Shown: piece by piece, positions 1 to 8,540 of the stretch
Numbering within the stretch: the stretch's first letter is position 1
Layout of the letters: every line of letters starts with the position of its first letter
Source of the DNA: Streptomyces griseoruber
GTDB taxonomy: Bacteria > Actinomycetota > Actinomycetes > Streptomycetales > Streptomycetaceae
DNA: 64,000 nucleotides
Assembly (NCBI RefSeq): GCF_001514205.1
Contig: NZ_KQ948763.1
Span: forward strand, 871,084-935,083
Direction of reading: 5' to 3'
Program-made: the position numbers and the translations under genes
The notes under the pieces: generated by a model
Database searches by the model: none
What the model was told of the DNA's origin: nothing
What the model saw: only the letters and a program-made list of their open reading frames with translations

Positions 1-753
1 CAGCAGATCGTGCCCGCCCTCGACTACCTGAAGAAGCAGGGCCTCACCAAGCTGTACCTGGTCGGCAGCGACTACGTCTTCCCGCGCACCGCCAACAAGA
101 TCATCAAGGCGTACGCGAAGGCCAAGGGCCTGACGGTGGTCGGCGAGGACTACGCGCCGCTCGGCTCCACGGAGTTCAGCACCATCGTCAACAAGGTCAA
201 GGGCGCCGGCGCCGACGCCGTGTTCAACACCCTCAACGGCGACAGCAACGTGGCCTTCTTCAAGGAGTACAAGTCCGCCGGTCTCACGGCCAAGAGCCTG
301 CCCGTGCTCTCCGTCTCCATCGCCGAGGAGGAGGTCAAGAGCATCGGAACGCAGTACCTGGACGGCCAGTTGACCGCCTGGAACTACTACGAGACCACAC
401 CGGGCGCCGCGAACAAGAAGTTCGTCGCGGCCTACCAGGCGGCCTACGGCAAGGACAAGCCGACCTCCGACCCGATGGAGGCCGCCTACATCTCCGTCTA
501 CCTCTGGAAGGCGATGGTCGAGAAGGCCGGGTCCTTCGACGTCGCCAAGGTGAAGGCCGCCTCCGACGGCATCGTCTTCGACGCCCCGGAAGGCACGGTC
601 ACCGTCGACGGCGCCACCCAGCACGTCTACAAGACGGCCCGCATCGGCAAGGTCGGCTCCGACGGCCTGATCGAGGAGGTCTGGAACTCGGGCAAGCCCA
701 TCAAGCCGGACCCGTACCTCAAGGGCTACTCCTGGGCCTCCGGCCTGTCCTGA
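1..753 (+). CDS. urtA: Urea ABC transporter substrate-binding protein, C-terminal part
   Basis: The reading frame is open from base 1, so the N-terminus and signal peptide lie outside the window. The visible ~250 residues are the C-terminal lobe of a Peripla_BP_6-type binding protein ([17 protein letters not shown], then [21 protein letters not shown]), the arrangement of UrtA and the related amide-binding proteins rather than LivJ. It would capture extracellular urea for import. It is followed by the permease and ATPase genes in the canonical urtABCDE order, which is the strongest evidence for urea as substrate. A 107-nt gap separates it from urtB. A short-chain amide substrate cannot be excluded from sequence alone. 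Confidence 0.88.
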   Translation, partial: QQIVPALDYLKKQGLTKLYLVGSDYVFPRTANKIIKAYAKAKGLTVVGEDYAPLGSTEFSTIVNKVKGAGADAVFNTLNGDSNVAFFKEYKSAGLTAKSLPVLSVSIAEEEVKSIGTQYLDGQLTAWNYYETTPGAANKKFVAAYQAAYGKDKPTSDPMEAAYISVYLWKAMVEKAGSFDVAKVKAASDGIVFDAPEGTVTVDGATQHVYKTARIGKVGSDGLIEEVWNSGKPIKPDPYLKGYSWASGLS

Positions 754-860
754 GCCACACCCCACGGGATCGACCCGGCTCCGTCACGGCGCCGGGTCAC
801 GCCCATGGCAAGCCTGCGCGACGCAAGCCCGCACGTCCGTACCCGACCCGGAGCCGCTTC

Positions 861-1745
861 ATGACGGTCGTCCTCAACCAGTCCTTCACCGGCATCAGCA
901 TCGGTGCCGTCCTGCTTCTCATCGCCCTCGGTCTGACCCTCACCTTCGGTCAGATGGGCGTGATCAACATGGCGCACGGCGAGTTCATCATGGCCGGCGC
1001 CTACACGACGTACGTCCTGCAGAAGTCCATCAGCAGCGCCGGAGTCTCCCTCCTCGTCGCCCTGCCGCTCGCGTTCCTGGTCGCGGGAGCCATGGGCGCG
1101 CTGCTCGAATGGCTCCTCATCCGGCGGCTCTACACACGCCCGCTGGACACCCTGCTGGTCACCTGGGGCGTCTCGTTGATGCTCCAGCAGCTGGCCCGGG
1201 ACGTCTTCGGCGCCCCCAACGTGCAGACGGCCGCACCCGACATCCTCACCGGCAACATCTCGGCGGGCTCGGTCACCTTCGCCAACAACCGCCTGTTCAT
1301 CCTCGGCCTCGCACTTCTCTGCGTCCTCGGCCTGACCCTGATCCTGCGGTTCACCCCGCTGGGCCGCAGGATCAGGGCCGTCGTGCAGAACCGCGACCTC
1401 GCCGAGGTGTCCGGGATCGCCACCGGACAGGTCGACCGGATCACCTTCTTCATCGGCTCGGGTCTGGCGGGCGTGGCCGGTGTCGCGCTCACCCTGGTCG
1501 GCCCGATCGGCCCGACGATGGGCACCAACTACATCGTCGACGCCTTCCTGGTCGTGGTCGTCGGTGGCATCGGACAGCTGAAGGGCGCCGTGATCACGGC
1601 GTTCGCGCTGGGCGTGCTCCAGTCCGTCCTCGAGTACTCGACCACCGTCAGTGTCGCCAAGGTCGTGGTGCTGGTGGCGATCGTCGCCTTCCTCCAGTGG
1701 CGACCTCAGGGCCTGTACACACTGCGCACCCGGAGCCTGGCATGA
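861..1745 (+). CDS. urtB: Urea ABC transporter permease UrtB
   Basis: This 294-residue inner-membrane permease belongs to the LivH/UrtB group. It has several hydrophobic segments and the family signature GQMGVINMAHGEFIMAGAY near residues 30-50. It has no long N-terminal extension, so it is the short Streptomyces form. It pairs with UrtC to make the urea channel. The ATG start is preceded by GGAG about 9 nt upstream. The stop codon overlaps the urtC start (ATGA), indicating translational coupling within the operon. Confidence 0.9.
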   Translation: MTVVLNQSFTGISIGAVLLLIALGLTLTFGQMGVINMAHGEFIMAGAYTTYVLQKSISSAGVSLLVALPLAFLVAGAMGALLEWLLIRRLYTRPLDTLLVTWGVSLMLQQLARDVFGAPNVQTAAPDILTGNISAGSVTFANNRLFILGLALLCVLGLTLILRFTPLGRRIRAVVQNRDLAEVSGIATGQVDRITFFIGSGLAGVAGVALTLVGPIGPTMGTNYIVDAFLVVVVGGIGQLKGAVITAFALGVLQSVLEYSTTVSVAKVVVLVAIVAFLQWRPQGLYTLRTRSLA

Positions 1746-2866
1746 CGACGACCACGACCACGCCCCCCAGCACCGTGACCCCGCCCTCCACGCCCCTGCT
1801 GAACCGCTTCCGCGTGCCCGCGGGCTTCGCCCTCGGTGCCGTGCTCCTGCTCGGCATCGCCCCGGTCGCCCTCTCCGACTTCCGCCTCTCCCTCCTCGCG
1901 AAGTACCTGTGCTACGCGATCGTGGCCGTCGGGGTCAGCCTGGCCTGGGGCCGCGGCGGGCTCATGGTGCTCGGCCAGGGTGTCTTCTTAGGCCTGGGCG
2001 GCTACGCCATGGCCATGCACCTCAAGCTCACCGACGCCGCCGCCAACGGCGAGAAGCTGCCGGACTTCATGCAGCTGTACGGCAGCGGCGACGCACTGCC
2101 CTGGTGGTGGAAGCCCTTCGCCAACCCGGGCTTCGCGCTCGCCATGACGGTGCTGCTGCCCATGGCCGTCGCCGCGGTGCTCGGCTTCCTCGTCTTCCGG
2201 CGCAGGGTGAAGGGCGCCTACTTCGCGATCCTCAGCCAGGCACTGGCCGCCGCCCTCTCCATCTGGCTGGTCGGCCAGCAGGCGACCACGGGTGGCACCA
2301 ACGGACTCACCGACATCCAGGGCTTCTTCGGCTACTCGCTGGACGACCCGGTCAACCAGCGGATGGTGTACTTCGTCATCGCCGCCGTACTGCTCCTGCT
2401 GATGGCCCTCGCCCGCCAGCTGTTCGTCAGCCGTTACGGCGAACTCCTCGTCGCCGTGAGGGACTCCGAGGAGCGGGTGCGCTTCCTCGGCTACAACCCG
2501 GCGAACATCAAGCTTGTCGCGTACGTCGTCGCGGCCGGCATGGCGGGCCTCGCGGGCGCCCTGTTCGTCCCGGCCGTCGGGATCATCTCCCCGGCCCTGA
2601 TCGGCATCGTGCCCTCGATCGGCTTCGTCATCGGCGCGGCGGTCGGCGGGCGGGCGTCCCTGGTGGGAGCGGTGCTCGGCGCGGTCGCCGTGGCCTGGGC
2701 GCAGAGCACCCTGTCCGACGAGTTCCCCGCCGCGTGGACCTACCTCCAGGGACTGCTGTTCGTGCTCGCGGTCGGCTTCCTGCCCGGCGGCCTGGCATCC
2801 CTGGGCGTCGTCCTGCGCAGACGCCGCACCCGTACCGGTACTCCTGCGACTGGAGAGACAGCATGA
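1742..2866 (+). CDS. urtC: Urea ABC transporter permease UrtC
   Basis: This 374-residue second permease is of LivM/UrtC type. A Thr/Pro-rich cytoplasmic N-terminus is followed by a chain of hydrophobic helices. The segment AWGRGGLMVLGQGVFLGLGGYAMAM is the typical LivM-family entry motif, and a large soluble-looking insertion (LKLTDAAANGEKLPDFMQLY) matches UrtC proteins. I chose the ATG that overlaps the urtB stop by 4 nt; longer open sequence upstream is antisense or out-of-frame noise over urtB. Its own stop overlaps the urtD start by 4 nt. It forms the heterodimeric membrane pore with UrtB. Confidence 0.9.
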   Translation: MTTTTTTPPSTVTPPSTPLLNRFRVPAGFALGAVLLLGIAPVALSDFRLSLLAKYLCYAIVAVGVSLAWGRGGLMVLGQGVFLGLGGYAMAMHLKLTDAAANGEKLPDFMQLYGSGDALPWWWKPFANPGFALAMTVLLPMAVAAVLGFLVFRRRVKGAYFAILSQALAAALSIWLVGQQATTGGTNGLTDIQGFFGYSLDDPVNQRMVYFVIAAVLLLLMALARQLFVSRYGELLVAVRDSEERVRFLGYNPANIKLVAYVVAAGMAGLAGALFVPAVGIISPALIGIVPSIGFVIGAAVGGRASLVGAVLGAVAVAWAQSTLSDEFPAAWTYLQGLLFVLAVGFLPGGLASLGVVLRRRRTRTGTPATGETA

Positions 2867-3651
2867 GCGGCGAGGGACTGACCGTCCGCGACCTCCGGGT
2901 GACGTTCGACGGGTTCACCGCCGTCGACGGCGTCGACCTCGACATCCGCCCCGGCGACCTGCGCTTCCTCATCGGCCCGAACGGCGCCGGCAAGACCACT
3001 CTGGTCGACGCGGTCACCGGCCTGGTGAAGGCCACCGGATCCGTCCGCTTCGGCGGCCAGGACCTGCTGGGCAAGCCCGTGCAGAAGATCGCCCGCCTGG
3101 GCATCGGCCGTACGTTCCAGACGGCCAGCATCTTCGAGGAACTGACCGTCCTGCAGAACCTCGACATCGCGGCGGGCGCGGGGCGGGGCGTGTGGACGAT
3201 GCTGCGGCGCCGCAAGGACATCCCCGAACCGGTCGCGAGGGCACTGGAGACCACCGGTCTGACCGAGCTGCGCGACCGCCCCGCGGGCGTTCTCGCCCAC
3301 GGGCAGAAGCAGTGGCTGGAGATCGGCATGCTGCTCGTCCAGGACGTGAAGCTGCTGCTGCTCGACGAGCCGGTGGCCGGCATGAGCCACGAGGAACGCG
3401 ACGCCACCGGCGAGCTGTTGCGGCGGGTGAGCGAGGACCACACGGTCGTCGTCATCGAGCACGACATGGACTTCATGCGCTCCTTCGCCCGCAGCGTCAG
3501 CGTCCTGCACGCCGGCAAGGTGCTCAGCGAGGGCACGGTCGCCGAGGTGCAGGCCGACGCCAAGGTCCAGGAGGTCTACCTGGGACGCGCCTCCGAACCC
3601 GAACCCGAAGCGACGCCCACCACACCCGTCGCCGTCACCGAGGAGGCCTGA
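2863..3651 (+). CDS. urtD: Urea ABC transporter ATP-binding protein UrtD
   Basis: This 262-residue ATPase has Walker A GPNGAGKTT near residue 44 and the Walker B region LLLLDEPVAGMSHEE. The wording DEPVAGMSHEE (Met after Gly, then S-x-E-E) is typical of UrtD and distinguishes it from LivG. The ABC signature is altered to AHGQKQWLEIGM, again as in UrtD. It powers the UrtBC channel with UrtE. The Pro/Thr/Glu-rich C-terminal tail is not conserved in the family. Its ATG overlaps the urtC stop. Confidence 0.92.
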   Translation: MSGEGLTVRDLRVTFDGFTAVDGVDLDIRPGDLRFLIGPNGAGKTTLVDAVTGLVKATGSVRFGGQDLLGKPVQKIARLGIGRTFQTASIFEELTVLQNLDIAAGAGRGVWTMLRRRKDIPEPVARALETTGLTELRDRPAGVLAHGQKQWLEIGMLLVQDVKLLLLDEPVAGMSHEERDATGELLRRVSEDHTVVVIEHDMDFMRSFARSVSVLHAGKVLSEGTVAEVQADAKVQEVYLGRASEPEPEATPTTPVAVTEEA

Positions 3652-3656
3652 GACCC

Positions 3657-4349
3657 ATGCTGGAGATCAGTTCCGTACAGGCCGGCTACGACCGCACCAC
3701 CGTGCTGCACGGTGTGACGGTCTCGGTCCCGAAGGACGCGGTCGCCACCGTCCTCGGCCACAACGGCGCCGGGAAGAGCACCCTCCTGCGGGTCGCCATG
3801 GGCCTGCTCAAGCCCAAGAAGGGCGCGGTCCTGCTGGGCGGCGAGGACATCACCCGCCTCGCCCCGCACCAGCGGGTGGCCCGCGGCATGGCGTACGTCC
3901 CCCAGGGCCAGCAGTCCTTCCCGCATCTGACGACCGCCGAGAACCTCCGGCTCGTCGCCGACGGACGTCCCGACGGCAAGGAGGCGACCGCAGAGGCCCT
4001 GGACCTCTTCCCCGTCCTGCGTGAACTGTCCGGCCGCCGCGCCGGCCTGCTCTCCGGCGGGCAGCGGCAGCAACTCGCCATCGCCCGCGCCCTGATCACC
4101 CGGCCGAGGCTGCTGCTGCTCGACGAACCGACCGAGGGCATCCAGCCGTCCGTCGTCGCCGAGATCGAGGAGACGATCCTCGCCCTGACCCGGCGCGGCG
4201 GCCTCTCGGTCCTGCTCGTGGAGCAGCATGTCGGCTTCGCCATGCGGGCCGCGCAGCAGTACTACGTCCTGGAAGCGGGCCGGGTGACGTCCTCGGGCGA
4301 GGGCGGCACGGGCGCCGAGCCGACGGTGCGTGCCGCGCTCAGCGTGTGA
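3657..4349 (+). CDS. urtE: Urea ABC transporter ATP-binding protein UrtE
   Basis: This 230-residue second ATPase has Walker A GHNGAGKST, signature LLSGGQRQQLAIARAL and Walker B LLLLDEPTEGIQPSVV. The C-terminal stretch VLLVEQHVGFAMRAAQQYYVLE matches UrtE/LivF proteins. It lies 5 nt after the urtD stop and closes the operon. Import of urea would feed urease, a nickel enzyme, which makes the neighbouring nickel-uptake genes a sensible companion. No clear terminator was found in the 90 nt before the convergent Fur-family gene. Confidence 0.92.
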   Translation: MLEISSVQAGYDRTTVLHGVTVSVPKDAVATVLGHNGAGKSTLLRVAMGLLKPKKGAVLLGGEDITRLAPHQRVARGMAYVPQGQQSFPHLTTAENLRLVADGRPDGKEATAEALDLFPVLRELSGRRAGLLSGGQRQQLAIARALITRPRLLLLDEPTEGIQPSVVAEIEETILALTRRGGLSVLLVEQHVGFAMRAAQQYYVLEAGRVTSSGEGGTGAEPTVRAALSV

Positions 4350-4439
4350 ACCCCGGCGGGTGTTCGTGCGGCCCCCGACAGTGAGAACCCGATCGCCGTC
4401 GAGGGCCGTCCGCGCGGTCGCCGCCGTGCCGCGGGGGAC

Positions 4440-4892
4440 TCAGCCGCTGCAACGAGCGCATCGGCCGGAAACCAGGAACGAACCCGACGAGTCGGGTCGC
4501 AGACCCGTCAGCTCCTCGATCCTCGCCGCCGCCTCGACCAGGTGCTCACCGGAGAGCGCGGCCACCGCACCGCATCGCTGGCACACCGTGTGATGGTGGG
4601 GGTCCCCGGTGGCGCCGTAGCGCGTCGGGCCTGGCCCGTGCACCGCGTGGGTCACGCCGACGGCTGTGAGGGTCTCCAAGGTGCGGTAGACCGTGGCGGG
4701 ATGGATGGCCTCGCCGGCGCGGGTCAGTTCCTCCCAGGTCTCGGTGATGGACAGATGGCGCCCGGAGACCATGAGCAGGGTCAGGACCCGCAGCCGCCCC
4801 GGAGTGCACCGCAGCCCCTGCTGTCGCAGCCGAACGCGCGGTTCGTCGGGGGTCGCCGTACCGTCACGCTCGCTCTGCGTGGCCACGCTCAC
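4440..4892 (-). CDS. Fur-family metalloregulator, Nur-like candidate
   Basis: This ~150-residue winged-helix repressor has the Fur recognition helix in IHPATVYRTLETL (residues 63-75), the metal-site run DPHHHTVC, and two structural zinc pairs C104-x2-C107 and C145-x2-C148. I prefer the GTG start, which places the conserved LRQQGLRCTP region near residue 22; an ATG at 4937 is also open. It is divergent from sodF, and a site matching the Nur-box pattern lies just upstream, so autoregulation and nickel-dependent control of sodF and nik are plausible. Its histidine pattern is not identical to that of S. coelicolor Nur as I remember it, so Zur- or Fur-type metal specificity cannot be excluded. Confidence 0.8.
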   Translation of the reverse strand: MSVATQSERDGTATPDEPRVRLRQQGLRCTPGRLRVLTLLMVSGRHLSITETWEELTRAGEAIHPATVYRTLETLTAVGVTHAVHGPGPTRYGATGDPHHHTVCQRCGAVAALSGEHLVEAAARIEELTGLRPDSSGSFLVSGRCARCSG

Positions 4893-4943
4893 GGTGCTGC
4901 TTCTCTCGGGCCGATATGCCACCAGAATCCCCCACAAAGGTTA

Positions 4944-4960
4944 TTGCGAGCGTCTCGCAA
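4944..4960. promoter_or_regulatory. Nur-box-like operator between the Fur-family gene and sodF
   Basis: TTGCGA-GCGTC-TCGCAA is a near-perfect inverted repeat (7-bp arms TTGCGAG/CTCGCAA around CGT). It fits the Nur-box pattern tTGCaa-N5-ttGCAA known from S. coelicolor. It lies directly in front of the Fur-family gene and about 130 nt upstream of sodF, so it could serve autoregulation, sodF control, or both. Binding is inferred. Confidence 0.72.
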
Positions 4961-5091
4961 CAGCAAAAGTCGTCCCATGAGGCCGTTCGACCCGCCCCGA
5001 GTCCTAGGACCAACGCCTGATCGGCAGTTAGAGTTCCTGCTGCTAGCGTGCAACTGCACATGAGTGGCAATAATGTCGGAGGACATTGGAC

Positions 5092-5739
5092 ATGGCGGTC
5101 TACACGCTCCCGGAGCTTCCCTACGACTACTCGGCGCTCGCGCCGGTGATCAGCCCGGAGATCATCGAACTGCACCACGACAAGCACCACGCGGCCTACG
5201 TCAAGGGCGCCAACGACACGCTGGAGCAGCTGGCGGAGGCACGCGACAAGGAGACGTGGGGCTCGATCAACGGCCTGGAGAAGAACCTGGCCTTCCATCT
5301 CTCCGGGCACATCCTGCACTCCATCTACTGGCAGAACATGACCGGCCCGAAGGACGGCGGCGGCGAGCCCCTGGCGGCCGACGGCGTGGGCGACCTCGCC
5401 GACGCGATCACCGAGTCCTTCGGCTCCTTCGCGGGCTTCAAGGCCCAGCTGACGAAGGCCGCCGCGACCACGCAGGGTTCGGGCTGGGGTGTCCTGGCCT
5501 ACGAGCCGCTCAGCGGGCGCCTTGTGGTGGAGCAGGTCTACGACCACCAGGGCAACGTCGGCCAGGGCTCGACCCCGGTCCTCGTGTTCGACGCCTGGGA
5601 GCACGCGTTCTACCTCCAGTACAAGAACCAGAAGGTCGACTTCATCGACGCCATGTGGGCCGTCGTCAACTGGCAGGACGTGGCGAAGCGTTACGCGGCC
5701 GCCAAGGAGCGCGGCGACAGCCTGCTGCTGCGCCCGTGA
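5092..5739 (+). CDS. sodF: Superoxide dismutase, Fe-type
   Basis: This 215-residue cytosolic Fe/Mn-family superoxide dismutase converts superoxide to oxygen and hydrogen peroxide. The metal ligands are visible: H28 (in IELHHDKHH), H76 (HILHSIYW), D167 and H171 ([11 protein letters not shown]). The start [16 protein letters not shown] is the common SodF N-terminus, with GGAGG about 10 nt upstream. In Streptomyces SodF is the iron/zinc enzyme made when nickel is scarce, while nickel-containing SodN takes over when nickel is present. The nearby Nur-box-like sites and the downstream nik operon fit that switch. Iron against manganese preference is assigned by family and context, not by a diagnostic residue. 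Confidence 0.93.
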   Translation: MAVYTLPELPYDYSALAPVISPEIIELHHDKHHAAYVKGANDTLEQLAEARDKETWGSINGLEKNLAFHLSGHILHSIYWQNMTGPKDGGGEPLAADGVGDLADAITESFGSFAGFKAQLTKAAATTQGSGWGVLAYEPLSGRLVVEQVYDHQGNVGQGSTPVLVFDAWEHAFYLQYKNQKVDFIDAMWAVVNWQDVAKRYAAAKERGDSLLLRP

Positions 5740-5855
5740 CGACGTAGCCGCGCCGGCGGCACAGACGTCCTGCTCGTGATCGTCTTCTCAACCTTCACTT
5801 GCAGGCGGTAGGACGAAGGGCTCCCGCGGGGACGTGACTCGGGGGAGCCCTTCTG
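5740..5855 (+). ncRNA. Candidate s-SodF small RNA from the sodF 3' UTR
   Basis: In S. coelicolor a small RNA processed from the sodF 3' UTR represses sodN mRNA. Here the 3' UTR is about 115 nt long and ends in a strong terminator. Just before the terminator is a pyrimidine-rich stretch, CTCAACCTTCACTTGCAG, whose complement CTGCAAGTGAAGGTTGAG resembles a leader with a ribosome binding site. This is the arrangement expected for an anti-sodN element. sodN is not in the window, so pairing could not be tested; the 5' end of the RNA is a guess. Confidence 0.5.
5815..5853 (+). terminator. Rho-independent-type terminator after sodF
   Basis: Perfect 11-bp arms GAAGGGCTCCC and GGGAGCCCTTC enclose a 17-nt loop and are followed by TGCC rather than a U-tract, as is common in Streptomyces. 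It ends the sodF transcript and would form the 3' end of the candidate small RNA. Confidence 0.8.
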
Positions 5856-5916
5856 CCGTGCCACCCGGACGCGTTCGCCCCGCTCGCTCCCCATGCCCCC
5901 TTACCAGCCCCCCTAG

Positions 5917-5933
5917 TTGCAATTAATATGCAA
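5917..5933. promoter_or_regulatory. Nur-box-like operator upstream of nikA
   Basis: TTGCAA-TTAAT-ATGCAA matches the Nur-box pattern tTGCaa-N5-ttGCAA at all but one position and stands out in an AT-rich pocket. It ends 31 nt before the nikA start codon, the position expected for nickel-dependent repression of a nickel uptake operon. Confidence 0.8.
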
Positions 5934-5964
5934 CAACTTGTTCTCAGCAGTAAGGGTGGGGCTC

Positions 5965-7551
5965 ATGACGACCCGATGGATACGTGGGGCCGCCGTCGTC
6001 GCGGCGATGGCCGGCGGGGTCACCGCGTGCTCGGCACCCGGTGGGGAGGCCGGTGCCGACGGGGCCGCCGACACGGTGGTGATCGGTGTGGCCTCGGAAC
6101 CGGACACGCTCAGCCCCCTGCTGGGCTACGGCAAGGACGGCAACTCCAAGATCTTCGACGGCCTGCTCGCCCGGGACGCCGAGCTGAAGCTCAGGCCCGC
6201 ACTGGCGCAGGCGCTCCCCGAAGTCGGCCGCGACGGCCTCACCTACACCTACACCCTGCGCGACGGCGTCGAGTTCAGCGACGGCGAGCCCCTGACCTCC
6301 GCCGACGTGGTCTACACGTACGAGACGATCCTCGACGCGAAGACCAACAACACCTCCCGCAGCGAACTCGACGCCGTCAAGGACGTGAAGGCGGACGGCG
6401 ACGACAAGGTCGTCTTCACCCTCAAGTACCCCTACGCACCCTTCGCCGGGCGCACGGTCCTGCCCATCGTCCCCGAGCACGTGGCCGGCGCACAGGACCC
6501 CAACACCGGCTCCTTCAACGCCAAGCCCGTCGGCACCGGTCCGTACGTCCTCTCCGCCTGGCGCAAGGGCGAGAAGCTCACCTTCAAGGCCAACCCGCAC
6601 TACTGGGGCGGTGTGCCGAAGGTCAAGACGGTCACCATGGCGATCATCGAGGACGACGACGTCCGCGCCACCCGGCTGCGCTCCGGCGACCTGGACGGAG
6701 CCGTCCTGCCGCCGAACCTCGCCGCCGCCTTCAAGAGCGACAGCGACAAGAAGACGTACGACGCCAAGTCCTACGACTTCCGCACGGTCACGCTCCCGCA
6801 GGAGAACAAGGTCACCGCCGACCGCGCGATCCGCCAGGCCCTCGACGCGGCCGTGGACCGGAAGGCCATGGTCGACAAGATCCTCGACGGCGCCGGCCGG
6901 GCGGCCTACGGCCCGCTGCCCGTCGACGACCCGTGGTTCGCCCAGGGCATCGAGCGCAACCAGGACCTCGCCAGGGCCAGGCGGATCCTCGACCAGGCGG
7001 GGTGGAAGACCGGAACAGGCGGCATCCGTGCCAAGGGCGGCCAGAAGGCGGCCTTCACCCTCCTCTACCCCTCCGGCGACAAGGTCCGCCAGGACCACGC
7101 CCTCGCCTACGCCTCCGACGCCAAGAAAGCCGGCATCGACGTCAAGGTCGAGAGCGCCACCTGGGAGGTCATCGAGCCGCGCATGAAGGACGACGCGGTC
7201 CTCGCCGGCGGCGGCAGTACCGGAGACCCCGACTTCGGCCTCTACACCCTGCTGCACTCCTCCCTCGCCGGCGACGGCTTCAACAACATGGCCCGCTATG
7301 ACGACTCAGTGGTGGACGCGGCCCTCGACACCGGCCGCCGCAGCCAGGACCCGGGCGCACGGAAGCAGGCGTACGACAGCCTCCAGCGCGAACTCGTGAA
7401 GAACCCCGGCTACACCTTCCTCACCCACATCGACCACGTCTACGTCCTCGCCGACCGCTGGACCGGCCTGACCACCCAACTGGAGCCGCACGAGCACGGC
7501 TTCGCCAGCGGCCCCTGGTGGAACCTCGAGGACTGGCAGCCCAAGCCGTGA
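5965..7551 (+). CDS. nikA: Nickel-type ABC transporter substrate-binding lipoprotein
   Basis: This 528-residue SBP_bac_5 (peptide/nickel) binding lipoprotein has an N-terminal signal with Arg residues, a hydrophobic core and lipobox GVTAC with Cys22. VIGVASEPDTLSPLLGYGKDGNSKIFDGLL is the start of the mature fold, and LTYTYTLRDGVEFSDGEPLTSADVVYTY is the family signature. I use the ATG after AGGGTGGGG; the more upstream TTG lies inside the operator and would add a rare TTA leucine codon. The Nur-box-like site and the five-gene order nikABCDE point to nickel. Peptide transport by the same family is the alternative, and the residues binding nickel-histidine complexes cannot be judged by eye. Confidence 0.85.
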   Translation: MTTRWIRGAAVVAAMAGGVTACSAPGGEAGADGAADTVVIGVASEPDTLSPLLGYGKDGNSKIFDGLLARDAELKLRPALAQALPEVGRDGLTYTYTLRDGVEFSDGEPLTSADVVYTYETILDAKTNNTSRSELDAVKDVKADGDDKVVFTLKYPYAPFAGRTVLPIVPEHVAGAQDPNTGSFNAKPVGTGPYVLSAWRKGEKLTFKANPHYWGGVPKVKTVTMAIIEDDDVRATRLRSGDLDGAVLPPNLAAAFKSDSDKKTYDAKSYDFRTVTLPQENKVTADRAIRQALDAAVDRKAMVDKILDGAGRAAYGPLPVDDPWFAQGIERNQDLARARRILDQAGWKTGTGGIRAKGGQKAAFTLLYPSGDKVRQDHALAYASDAKKAGIDVKVESATWEVIEPRMKDDAVLAGGGSTGDPDFGLYTLLHSSLAGDGFNNMARYDDSVVDAALDTGRRSQDPGARKQAYDSLQRELVKNPGYTFLTHIDHVYVLADRWTGLTTQLEPHEHGFASGPWWNLEDWQPKP

Positions 7552-8540
7552 GCCCACTGCCCTGGCGTGACATGGCGCGACTGGCAGGGCGGCGCGCGCT
7601 GTTCGCCGCCCCGGTCCTGCTCGTCGTCACCTTCGGCATGTTCGCGATCGCCGCCGCCTCCCCCTTCGACCCGGTGCGGGCCTACGCCGGGACCGCGGCC
7701 CTCGGCGCCGACCAGGACACCCTGGACCGCCTGCGCGCCAACCTCGGTGTGGACCGGCCGTTCGCCGCGCGCTGGTGGGACTGGCTGACCTCCGCGCTCA
7801 CCGGCGACTTCGGCCAGTCCAGCGTCATGCGCCAGCCGGTGGCCGAGGTGATCGGTGAACGCCTCGTGTGGTCGGCGTTGTTGTGCGCGGTCGCATTCGC
7901 AGCGGCCGTTCTGGGCGGCACCCTGCTCGGGGTGCTGGCCGCACGCCGGCAGGGTGGATGGCTCGACCGTACGGTCACCTCGCTCGCCTACACCCTCTCG
8001 GCCGCCCCGGTGTTTTGGACCGCCCTGCTCGTGATCTGGCTGTTCGCCCTCGAGCTGGACCTCCTCCCGGCGGGCGGCCTGACCGACACCGCCAGCGAAC
8101 AGGTCACCCCGGGCCAGGTGACGAGCCACCTCGTGCTGCCCGCCGGGGTCCTCGCCGTCTCCCAACTCCCGTGGTTCACCCTGTACGTCCGCCAGGGCGT
8201 CGCCGATGCCCTGGCCGAGGATCCGGTACGGGGCGCCCGGGCGCGGGGGCTGAGCGAGCGCACGGTGCTGGTGGGCCACGCCCTGCGCTCTGGGCTGCTC
8301 CCTGTCCTCACCCTGATCGGCTCCCGCGTCCCCGAACTCATCACCGGCGCCCTGCTGGTGGAGAGCGTCTTCAGCTGGCCGGGCATCGCCGCGGCCACGG
8401 TGGAGGCCGCCACCGCCGTCGACTTCCCGCTCCTGGCCGCCCTGACCGCGCTCGCGACGCTCGCCGTCCTGCTGGGAAACCTGCTCGCGGACCTGCTGTA
8501 CGGACTCTTCGACCCGAGGGTGAAGCTCAGTGAAATGTGA
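7548..8540 (+). CDS. nikB: Nickel-type ABC transporter permease NikB
   Basis: This 330-residue BPD_transp_1 permease of the DppB/NikB type has an N-terminal TM segment (ALFAAPVLLVVTFGMFAIAAASPFDP), a periplasmic loop with LGVDRPFAARWWDWLTSALTGDFGQS, and the EAA-loop region DALAEDPVRGARARGLSERTV that contacts the ATPases. The GTG start overlaps the nikA stop (GTGA); an ATG 24 nt later is possible. It pairs with NikC in the membrane. Confidence 0.87.
   Translation: MSPLPWRDMARLAGRRALFAAPVLLVVTFGMFAIAAASPFDPVRAYAGTAALGADQDTLDRLRANLGVDRPFAARWWDWLTSALTGDFGQSSVMRQPVAEVIGERLVWSALLCAVAFAAAVLGGTLLGVLAARRQGGWLDRTVTSLAYTLSAAPVFWTALLVIWLFALELDLLPAGGLTDTASEQVTPGQVTSHLVLPAGVLAVSQLPWFTLYVRQGVADALAEDPVRGARARGLSERTVLVGHALRSGLLPVLTLIGSRVPELITGALLVESVFSWPGIAAATVEAATAVDFPLLAALTALATLAVLLGNLLADLLYGLFDPRVKLSEM

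Noticed and set aside
5917..5964. TTG start for nikA at the upstream end of its frame
   Set aside because: It would place the start inside the Nur-box-like site, add a rare TTA codon and put 16 odd residues before the signal peptide; the ATG at 5965 has a ribosome binding site.
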